From Pseudomonadota bacterium (GTDB lineage: Bacteria; Myxococcota; Bradymonadia; UBA4248): a stretch of 5,448 nt of DNA. The translations under genes were made by a program, and so were the position numbers. The notes under the pieces are model-generated. The model did no database searches. It was not told the DNA's origin and worked only from the letters and a program-made list of their open reading frames with translations. Location: contig JAGBXG010000019.1 in NCBI GenBank assembly GCA_017629415.1, forward strand, positions 1-5,448. Reading direction: 5' to 3'. The stretch's first letter is position 1. Each line of letters starts with the position of its first letter. Positions 1 to 5,448 of the stretch are shown here, piece by piece.

Positions 1-5
1 GGTAG

Positions 6-53
6 GCGCGTATTTGCAAAGCAAATAGCGCCGCAGGGGGCTTGGCCCCCTGC
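6..53. repeat. Left two-hairpin intergenic repeat (REP/BIME-like)
   Basis: Two adjacent stem-loops. The first pairs GCGC (6-9) and TATTTGC (11-17) with GCAAATA (21-27) and GCGC (28-31), with an AAA loop and one bulged G at position 10. The second is a perfect 9-bp stem, GCAGGGGGC (33-41) with GCCCCCTGC (45-53), around a TTG loop. The core at 21-53 recurs in inverted orientation at 5385-5417 with one mismatch. No T-run follows the strong stem, so it is not a textbook intrinsic terminator, although it could stop or shield the transcript of a gene lying to the left. The structure resembles paired palindromic intergenic repeats. Membership of a genome-wide family is inference. Confidence 0.8.
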
Positions 54-98
54 ATGCTTGCGTTTACGTGATATGAAAAAAACAAATATAAGTGGGAA

Positions 99-123
99 TG
101 TATGCGAAAATGCCTGTATGCGA
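99..123 (+). promoter_or_regulatory. 9-bp direct repeat upstream of the -10 box, possible operator
   Basis: TGTATGCGA occurs exactly at 99-107 and again at 115-123, 16 bp start to start. The second copy abuts the TATAAT box at 124-129, and together the copies fill the place where the -35 element and spacer would be. No good -35 hexamer is visible at 16-18 bp spacing. Tandem direct repeats over a weak -35 are typical of activator or response-regulator binding sites. The regulatory role is inferred from position only. Confidence 0.4.
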
Positions 124-129
124 TATAAT
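124..129 (+). promoter_or_regulatory. Candidate -10 box of the membrane-protein gene
   Basis: A perfect TATAAT lies at 124-129. Transcription would begin near 136, leaving a leader of about 45 nt before the GTG at 181. There is no convincing -35 hexamer and no correctly spaced extended -10 TG, so the promoter may depend on an activator. This is the only strong -10 match I see in the leader at 54-180, which holds no gene. Confidence 0.5.
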
Positions 130-170
130 GGTAACAGTGTGACTATTCGAGGTCCACGCTAGGCATAAAT

Positions 171-174
171 AGGT
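171..174 (+). promoter_or_regulatory. Weak ribosome binding site for the GTG start at 181
   Basis: AGGT at 171-174 leaves 6 nt before the GTG codon, a workable distance for a short Shine-Dalgarno. It supports the start at 181 over the in-frame ATG at 211. Starting at 211 would also remove the lysine and arginine of the signal-peptide n-region. Confidence 0.5.
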
Positions 175-180
175 AATATT

Positions 181-3132
181 GTGAGATATCCATCGCTTAA
201 AATATTGGGAATGTCTGTGCTTTTGGCCTTGTCGTGTGAAGTCGCACAGGCACAGGATGTATTGCGCTGCGAAACAGGCAGCGGTGTTTGGAACCGTGCC
301 GGCAATGGTGCGGTTTTAGATGGCGTTTTGTGCCATCGGAACCATGAGTCCGCATCGCCCTTTTATCGCCTGGATTTCGATGCCAAGCAAATGGCTTATG
401 CCCCAGCTATTCCCAATGTCACGGGACAACTGAGATATCTGTTTGATACATCCGGTGAACGCTATTATGCAGATGATGTTTCTGTGTATGTCGTATCTCC
501 AGCCACATTTAAAGTCATTTCAAAACTGGAATGGGCAGGTGCACAGGTCGTTCCATTGGGCCCGGATGCCGATGAATTTCGTGCCGTTTGGACAAAGACT
601 GAAGAAGGCTCAGAGCTGCATCTGCTGCAGTCCATTCATGGCAAAATGACAGAAGTTCTGACAGCACAGCTGTCGTCAGAACCTCCCATTGCCATTGTAT
701 GGCAGCCGAAACGCTTGGTAGTATTGGAAAAGGATCGCCTTCTTTTTTGGATGCGTCCCGGTATGGAAGAAGAAACCAGCGAACCCTCTGCCGAAGCCGG
801 CACCACAGGACAAGCTTGGGATGTTCTTCCCATTGAAGCTGAAATCGATCCTCCTCTGATACCCGGACACTATCAGCTCGATGAAGAAGGATTGATGGTG
901 CTCAATCGCGATGCCAAACGCCTGGCCTATTTCAGGTTTGGACAAGCCTCATGGACACCTGCAAGTATCAATGCAACTGCGCAGATTCATGGGTTGGGGC
1001 CCGGCACCAAGCATGCCATGGGCGTGACAAATGATATGAATACCGTGCGCATTGTCGCGCGAGGCGGTGTTTTTCTCAAAAATCGTTTCGAAGCAAAATA
1101 TTGGAAACTTCCGCAAGATCCTTCGGTTTTGCCCGTTATCGGCCAAGATGATCTCGCGGCATTGGACGGCGGCAGCAATAACCGTGTCCAAACCATCGAC
1201 ACCACAGAAATGACCTGGCGCAGGCTGGCTCTGATTGAATATCCGACGCCTGGACGCATGATGGAGCTTAAAAACGACATTCTCATCTCTGTCCACGATT
1301 CAGGCCCGGAAGCCATGATTTTATGGCATGCACGCACGGGAGAAAAAGTCGCCTCTTTACAGGCCAGTAAACTGGAAGCCATACAATTCGGCGCCATTAC
1401 CGAAGTCCAAAGCCTTCCCCATTTTCCGCGTTATCAGTACATTTTAAGTCAAAGTGGTCAATTTGTATTGTTTGACAAAGAAACGGGTGAGCTGTCAGCC
1501 CCGGCTTCGGCAGAAAAAGTACAATGGGCAAAATTTCCCCGTGTTCTTCAGATGCTCCCGGATGGCGTGGCCATTCAGCGACATACTGAAACCGGTCCGG
1601 CATGGGATATTTTCCCTGCCCATGGCAAACCTTATACACAAACTTTGGACGGGCTGAACTCAAACCTGACTGAACTGCAAACACCTAAAGAAAAGTGGTA
1701 CGGATACTGTGTTCATGACACATGTTATGCCCCCGATGCCCCTGAAATTCAGCTCAAACAAGCGATTCCGTCCGTATCTGTCAAACTCAGTGAAGACACC
1801 CATGCCCCCGGTATGCTTTCCTGGATTCTGACTAGCCTGGCATTCTTAGCCATGTTCGGAATCATGCTCTGGAGACGCGGATTCGGCAAAAAATCTCGTC
1901 TGACCGCAACCCATGCCTCCGATGAACTCGTCCATAACGATATTTACGATAAGAAAAATCGCCGATATATTTCTGATCGCGATTACCGCTATTTTCTCGC
2001 GCCGCAGTTTTATGCCAAACCTGCTTTCCGCGTTGTTCTCAGTATTGCCTTGGGCTTGGGAACCGGCCTGGCAGTGGCAGCATCTACGTTCTACGACGAT
2101 TCTATCACCACATTCATGTCATGGGTTGTTGTCCTGGGTATGCCCGTCACAGCGGTCACCTGGATCATCACATCCTGGACGTTCTGGAACCGGTATTATC
2201 TGCTCCGTTTCGGCAATATTACAGAAGGTAAATGGCTGAATTGTTCAGAACCCAATCCGTCAATTATCTATGATTCAGGACACGGCAAATGCTATGAACT
2301 GAACAATCGGCAATGGTATCGCATCGATTTTGTGCCCATGGTGATATTTGACCCCGCACGGCCAAACTTTGCCATCCAATACACCGGCGGATGCAGTCAT
2401 GCGGTCATTCCTCAAGGCAATCTCGATGGGGAGGCTTCCCCCGCCTGCTGCTTTGACTTCTATCGCCTGTCTGCAGTTGCTCTGCTGCTTGCAGCCAGTA
2501 TATTCGGCACTCAGGCATTGTTCAAAATGGCTTATCCCAATCCTATCAGCGCATGGCAGCTTGATAATATTGCCCAAAAATCTGCCAAACCCGATGCCGA
2601 AAAAACATTTACGATGGCTTGCTTGGAACAATGTGAAGATGCCAATACCGTTTGTCATGCACAATGCCACCAGCGTCAGCTTAAACTTGTCCTGGAACAA
2701 GCCGGCATGGATATGCAGGGTGATCCGGAAATGACAACAGCTCAGTTTCTGCAGATACACCGTGATGAAGTGGCCAAAGCTCGCGCTATATTGCTCGATA
2801 ACTCAGACTTATCCTGCGTAGCCCGTGAAGCCAAACTGGCCGAAATTTCATTGTGGACAGACCGTTTGAACACGTCTTTCTGGCAAACTTATGCCGATAT
2901 CGATACCTACCGTGCAGCCCAACTGCAAGAGATTTATCAAGGCCTTAAAAATGATGCCACACTGTTCAAAACCTTGTGTGATGCTGATTTGACGTGTGCA
3001 CAATCCGCCCAACACTGCCCTGCTCCCCCTGTCTGTTCCGGGCATGCTGCTCAGCTGAAAAAGCGTATCTGTACATTTGAAGCGGCACTCCATATCCCAG
3101 AGATTGACGTTCCTGAAACAGGGGAAAAATAA
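181..3132 (+). CDS. Exported four-pass membrane protein with large ectodomain and Cys-rich C-terminus, unknown function
   Basis: 983 residues, GTG start. I do not recognise a named family. Residues 1-24 look like a Sec signal peptide (basic n-region, hydrophobic core, cleavage after Ala-Gln-Ala at 22-24). A lipobox reading at Cys19 is possible but a poor match. Residues 25-543 form a long predicted periplasmic region rich in short beta-type segments. Strand-turn pieces such as LWHARTGEKV (381-390) and FDKETGE (431-437) resemble beta-propeller blades, and C510 and C515 could form a disulphide. Hydrophobic spans lie near 545-564, 617-637, 645-668 and 760-781. The basic stretch RRGFGKK after the first span puts 565-616 in the cytoplasm, and the same logic puts 669-759 there. 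That loop carries LLRFGNITEGKW (674-685) and VIFDPARP (721-728), faintly like DUF3592 proteins. The tail at 782-983 should be periplasmic, is largely helical, and has ten cysteines, including C814, C818, C825 and C829 in a twin CX3C arrangement. A role in envelope sensing or assembly is inference. The gene converges on the AAA ATPase gene to its right. Confidence 0.85.
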   Translation: MRYPSLKILGMSVLLALSCEVAQAQDVLRCETGSGVWNRAGNGAVLDGVLCHRNHESASPFYRLDFDAKQMAYAPAIPNVTGQLRYLFDTSGERYYADDVSVYVVSPATFKVISKLEWAGAQVVPLGPDADEFRAVWTKTEEGSELHLLQSIHGKMTEVLTAQLSSEPPIAIVWQPKRLVVLEKDRLLFWMRPGMEEETSEPSAEAGTTGQAWDVLPIEAEIDPPLIPGHYQLDEEGLMVLNRDAKRLAYFRFGQASWTPASINATAQIHGLGPGTKHAMGVTNDMNTVRIVARGGVFLKNRFEAKYWKLPQDPSVLPVIGQDDLAALDGGSNNRVQTIDTTEMTWRRLALIEYPTPGRMMELKNDILISVHDSGPEAMILWHARTGEKVASLQASKLEAIQFGAITEVQSLPHFPRYQYILSQSGQFVLFDKETGELSAPASAEKVQWAKFPRVLQMLPDGVAIQRHTETGPAWDIFPAHGKPYTQTLDGLNSNLTELQTPKEKWYGYCVHDTCYAPDAPEIQLKQAIPSVSVKLSEDTHAPGMLSWILTSLAFLAMFGIMLWRRGFGKKSRLTATHASDELVHNDIYDKKNRRYISDRDYRYFLAPQFYAKPAFRVVLSIALGLGTGLAVAASTFYDDSITTFMSWVVVLGMPVTAVTWIITSWTFWNRYYLLRFGNITEGKWLNCSEPNPSIIYDSGHGKCYELNNRQWYRIDFVPMVIFDPARPNFAIQYTGGCSHAVIPQGNLDGEASPACCFDFYRLSAVALLLAASIFGTQALFKMAYPNPISAWQLDNIAQKSAKPDAEKTFTMACLEQCEDANTVCHAQCHQRQLKLVLEQAGMDMQGDPEMTTAQFLQIHRDEVAKARAILLDNSDLSCVAREAKLAEISLWTDRLNTSFWQTYADIDTYRAAQLQEIYQGLKNDATLFKTLCDADLTCAQSAQHCPAPPVCSGHAAQLKKRICTFEAALHIPEIDVPETGEK

Positions 3133-3158
3133 ACTTTGTGCGGCCCTTTCAATGCTAT

Positions 3159-3222
3159 GTCTGGCGTATGGCGAAGCCATAGCCAGACCAAAGTCTGGCG
3201 TATGGCGAAGCCATAGCCAGAC
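3159..3222. repeat. Two exact tandem copies of a 30-nt hairpin between convergent genes
   Basis: The copies at 3159-3188 and 3193-3222 are identical, with a period of 34 nt and a 4-nt linker, CAAA. Each folds as GTCTGGC, a bulged G, TATGGC, a GAA loop, then GCCATAGCCAGAC. The tip reads GCGAAGC, a sequence known to form an unusually stable mini-hairpin. Because each copy is a near-palindrome, the pair is nearly symmetric on both strands, as expected for a two-way transcript end between convergent genes. No U-tract follows on either strand, so intrinsic termination is not shown. It may be a REP-like element or a transcript-stabilising structure instead. Confidence 0.85.
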
Positions 3223-3242
3223 CTCAAGATGACTTCGTCCGA

Positions 3243-5321
3243 TTACCAGAAGCCGGTATCGCCTTTACGATAGGGCAAGAGTTTACCGAGCTTTTTGTAT
3301 TCGAGTTCCGCCGAAACCATGAGAAGGTCTTGGGTAACGCATTTTTCGGGGCTTCCGTAGGCGATGGAAGCGGCGCGGAGAACGGCTTCTTTGATGTGTC
3401 CGCCGGACAGTTCAAACAGCTCGGCGAGGTCTTCGGTATCGACGTCTTTCGCGCGAGGAATGGAGGGGGAAAGGAATTTTTCCCAGAGGATTTGTCTTGA
3501 ATTTTTTTCGGGTAAATCGAAAGGAACTTTAAATCGAATTCGACGCATAAAGGCTTCGTCGATACCTGATTCAAAGTTTGAGGTCAGAATGCTGACACCT
3601 GAAAAACGTTCCAGGCGTTGAAGCAAGAAGTTGATTTCGAGGTTTGCGTATCGATCGACGCTTGTTTTCACTTCGGTACGTTTTCCGAAAATGGAGTCTG
3701 CTTCATCGAAAAGGAGGAGAATTTGGCCTTGTTCTGCGGCATTGAACAATTCTGCGAGATGTTTTTCGGTTTCGCCGATATATTTGGAGACGAGTTGTGA
3801 AAGATCGACGCGGTAAAGTTCGAGCTGCAATTCTGTGGCGATGACTTGAGCGCCGTAAGTTTTTCCGGTACCTGGCGGTCCTGAAAAGAGCGCGGCCAAC
3901 CCCAGACCGTAAGGCATACTGCGTTCAAAGCCCCATTCTTTGGCCAATTCATGCCTGTGTTTTGCGTACATGAGCAAATCTTGCAGTGCGGTCATGCAAT
4001 CCTGCGAGACGATGAGTTGATCCATGGAAACGCGAGCAGGTTCTGGGGTTGCCAGGCTTCCGAGTCCTTCTTTGGACAGGCTTCTGGCAGCACCGGCGAG
4101 TGCTTTATAAAGGTTTTCTTCGCCCACGGGGGCAGTGGCAAGTGCGATGCGGATACATTCCGTGATTTGTCCCTGCGAAAGCAGGAATTGTCCGGCAAGC
4201 TGCTGAATCCAGGTTGTGGAGAGCTGATCGCCGATAAGTTCTTGCCAGATATGGGCGCGTTGTTGTGCGTTGGGAAGCGGCAGCCGAATGATGCATTCAG
4301 GGGGAATTTGCATGGCATCGGGGATATCACCGGTCATAATCCAAATAATGGGGCAAACCGATTCTTTGAGCGTATCGATAAGGCGCAAAATGCCTTCATT
4401 CCATCGATTGAACCATTTGGCGGCGTGATTGAGGACGAGTGCATGATTTTTCAAGGTTGCGCAAGCGCGAGCAACGATGACATGCTGGATAGCATCGGCC
4501 AGCTGCACATCGGGTGAGAGGTCCGCAACGGTAATGCCGGAACGCTTGAGCCGATGCGCCATGGCTTGAGCCGCCACAAGCTTTTCCGAGCCGGAAACAC
4601 CTGTAATCGCGATATGTGTCGCCAGCTTTGTCGGAACCCGTTTGATTTGTGTTTTAAGATCGTTTGGAAGTTCTTTGGTTGAAATGGCGGGCAAACTGTC
4701 TTTGCTATAGTTTTCAGCATTTGTCAGATAATGGATGACATGCTGCGGAATCAGCAGTTCCGAAGCGGCGAGATTGGGTTCATGGGAGTGCCGGAATTGG
4801 ACAATGCTCGAAGTGAATAAAATACTGTTGGATGGATAAAGAATCGAACTGACTTCCTCCGACTGCAATCCTTCTGCTAAAAATTCGACCATAAATCCCC
4901 AGCGCGGTTGTCCCGGGGATTGTTCACTCATGGCAAAACGCAAAGCTCGCAGGGTCGGCCAGTCGAGATGAATGGCGGTCAAAACAGCCAGCATGGAGAT
5001 TTCTTCTGGCGTGAGACCCAATTTTTCATCCAAATCCACCCATCTTTGTGCGCAAATATCGCCTTCCTCATTGGCAAGTATGATCATATGGTTCCAAAAA
5101 TCTGTAAACGAGATTTCGGGAGCGGTTTCGATGGCAAACTGCATTTCTTCGGAATGCATGAGCATATTTCTGCTCAAATTCGTGAACAGCATTTTAAGCT
5201 CATCTGGCCATCCGGCTTGCATGGGGGCGGTGAACCGAATCCATCCTTCTTGCCATCCGCGCAGGAACCACTGGCCTATCAGCGCCACGACAAATGTTTT
5301 AATATTTTGTAAGAAATCCAC
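3243..5321 (-). CDS. Two-domain AAA ATPase with degenerate D1 and active-looking D2 (eCIS Afp15-like / CDC48-like family)
   Basis: 692 residues, GTG start preceded by a strong Shine-Dalgarno. Residues 1-235 are a helical N-region whose [14 protein letters not shown] (101-114) and [11 protein letters not shown] (189-199) match the pattern of the N-terminal part of bacterial AAA proteins found in eCIS loci and elsewhere. The first AAA domain, about 236-400, is degenerate: the P-loop position reads GVSGSEKL (241-248) and the Walker B position reads ALVLNHA (294-300), with Asn-His in place of Asp-Glu. The second domain, about 433-680, looks complete: Walker A GPPGTGKT (481-488), pore loop SKYIGETE (512-519), Walker B LLLFDEAD (535-542), sensor-1 Asn582, arginine-finger candidates R593 and R594, and GGHIK (640-644) at the sensor-2 place. 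Family knowledge predicts a cytoplasmic hexamer that threads or remodels proteins using ATP. No signal peptide or clear membrane span is seen. The substrate is unknown, and no injection-system structural gene lies in the window. Confidence 0.93.
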   Translation of the reverse strand: MDFLQNIKTFVVALIGQWFLRGWQEGWIRFTAPMQAGWPDELKMLFTNLSRNMLMHSEEMQFAIETAPEISFTDFWNHMIILANEEGDICAQRWVDLDEKLGLTPEEISMLAVLTAIHLDWPTLRALRFAMSEQSPGQPRWGFMVEFLAEGLQSEEVSSILYPSNSILFTSSIVQFRHSHEPNLAASELLIPQHVIHYLTNAENYSKDSLPAISTKELPNDLKTQIKRVPTKLATHIAITGVSGSEKLVAAQAMAHRLKRSGITVADLSPDVQLADAIQHVIVARACATLKNHALVLNHAAKWFNRWNEGILRLIDTLKESVCPIIWIMTGDIPDAMQIPPECIIRLPLPNAQQRAHIWQELIGDQLSTTWIQQLAGQFLLSQGQITECIRIALATAPVGEENLYKALAGAARSLSKEGLGSLATPEPARVSMDQLIVSQDCMTALQDLLMYAKHRHELAKEWGFERSMPYGLGLAALFSGPPGTGKTYGAQVIATELQLELYRVDLSQLVSKYIGETEKHLAELFNAAEQGQILLLFDEADSIFGKRTEVKTSVDRYANLEINFLLQRLERFSGVSILTSNFESGIDEAFMRRIRFKVPFDLPEKNSRQILWEKFLSPSIPRAKDVDTEDLAELFELSGGHIKEAVLRAASIAYGSPEKCVTQDLLMVSAELEYKKLGKLLPYRKGDTGFW

Positions 5322-5326
5322 AGGAT

Positions 5327-5333
5327 ACCTCTT
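5327..5333 (-). promoter_or_regulatory. Strong ribosome binding site of the AAA ATPase gene
   Basis: Read on the minus strand, AAGAGGT lies just upstream of the GTG start at 5321, with GAGG ending 6 nt before the codon. This match decides the start in favour of GTG at 5321 over internal ATG codons such as Met34. Confidence 0.75.
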
Positions 5334-5348
5334 CGTTTAAAGTTCAAT

Positions 5349-5374
5349 GATATATTCGAACCGAAGGATATATC
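5349..5374. promoter_or_regulatory. Imperfect AT-rich palindrome in the ATPase leader, possible operator
   Basis: GATATA (5349-5354) and TTCG (5355-5358) pair with CGAA (5362-5365) and TATATC (5369-5374) around an AAC centre, with a 3-nt bulge, GGA, on one arm. It lies 28-53 bp upstream of the ATPase start codon, where a promoter would be expected. No convincing -35/-10 pair is visible on the minus strand; TATATC is only a partial -10 match. An operator or a leader hairpin are both possible. Confidence 0.35.
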
Positions 5375-5384
5375 GATTTATTCT

Positions 5385-5448
5385 GCAGGGGGCCAAGCCC
5401 CATGCGGCGCTATTTGCGCGGCGTATGGAGTTACGTGAAATAGCCGCA
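5385..5448. repeat. Right two-hairpin intergenic repeat, inverted relative to the left copy
   Basis: Positions 5385-5417 match the reverse complement of 21-53 at 32 of 33 positions; the single change is A at 5402. The first stem-loop, GCAGGGGGC (5385-5393) with GCCCCATGC (5397-5405), therefore carries one mismatch. The second pairs TGCGGC (5403-5408) and TATTT (5411-5415) with AAATA (5438-5442) and GCCGCA (5443-5448), with a bulged GC and a loop of 22 nt instead of the tight loop of the left copy. The two hairpins share the base pairs around 5403-5405, so they compete there. The element reaches the window edge and may continue beyond it. Confidence 0.75.

Noticed and set aside
33..53. Intrinsic terminator
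   Set aside because: The stem is strong but ATGCTTGCG follows instead of a T-run, and the same sequence recurs inverted at the other end, so repeat is the safer label.
2275..2760. A 161-codon minus-strand open frame inside the membrane-protein gene
   Set aside because: It is antisense to the third and fourth spans and the twin CX3C segment, where the plus-strand reading gives coherent topology; no independent support was seen.
181..3132. Lipoprotein, from Cys19 in the signal sequence
   Set aside because: Ala-Leu-Ser-Cys is a poor lipobox and a clean Ala-Gln-Ala cleavage site follows a few residues later.
3159..3222. CRISPR array
   Set aside because: There are only two units with a 4-nt linker rather than spacers, and each unit is a full hairpin.
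3951..4517. A 188-codon open frame on the plus strand inside the ATPase gene
   Set aside because: It lies wholly antisense to well-supported AAA coding sequence, its translation shows no recognisable domain, and its cysteine- and glycine-rich make-up is what reverse-strand reading gives.
4908..5340. Plus-strand open frames of 122 and 134 codons over the start of the ATPase gene
   Set aside because: They overlap each other and the N-terminal coding sequence, have no recognisable domain, and are best read as shadows of the minus-strand gene.
6..5448. Insertion sequence or transposon bounded by terminal inverted repeats
   Set aside because: No transposase or recombinase is encoded between the repeats, and no target-site duplication can be seen at the window edges.

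Overview
The window holds two long genes that converge on a short intergenic spacer, and structured DNA repeats sit at both ends and in the middle. The organism looks like a Gram-negative bacterium. The left gene has a Sec-type signal peptide, a large predicted periplasmic region and a Cys-rich exported tail. The right gene belongs to a bacterial two-domain AAA ATPase family that, from general knowledge, is common in Myxococcota and related deltaproteobacterial lineages and in other large-genome phyla. Base composition is moderate by eye. Nothing here fixes the taxon more precisely. Both genes start with GTG.

Layout. Positions 6-53 are a two-hairpin repeat. Positions 54-180 are a leader with a perfect TATAAT box and a 9-bp direct repeat just upstream of it. 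Positions 181-3132 (+) encode a 983-residue exported, four-pass membrane protein that I do not recognise as a named family. It has a long propeller-like ectodomain, a cytoplasmic loop with weak DUF3592-like character, and a C-terminal domain with ten cysteines including a twin CX3C motif. Positions 3133-3242 carry two exact tandem copies of a 30-nt hairpin. Positions 3243-5321 (-) encode a 692-residue AAA ATPase with a degenerate first ATPase domain and an intact second one. Positions 5322-5384 are its leader, with a good Shine-Dalgarno and an imperfect palindrome. Positions 5385-5448 are a second two-hairpin repeat whose core matches the left one at 32 of 33 positions in inverted orientation, so the two genes lie between inverted repeats.

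How the genes might work together is inference only. The ATPase should be a cytoplasmic hexameric remodelling or unfolding machine. Its closest well-known relatives by pattern are the AAA proteins of extracellular contractile injection system (eCIS) loci (Afp15/Pvc15 type), but no sheath, tube, baseplate or spike gene is in the window. The membrane protein could link periplasm and cytoplasm. The genes are convergent, so they are not an operon, and adjacency alone does not show a shared function. The strongest candidates for something undescribed are the architecture of the membrane protein and the inverted two-hairpin repeats that frame the pair.
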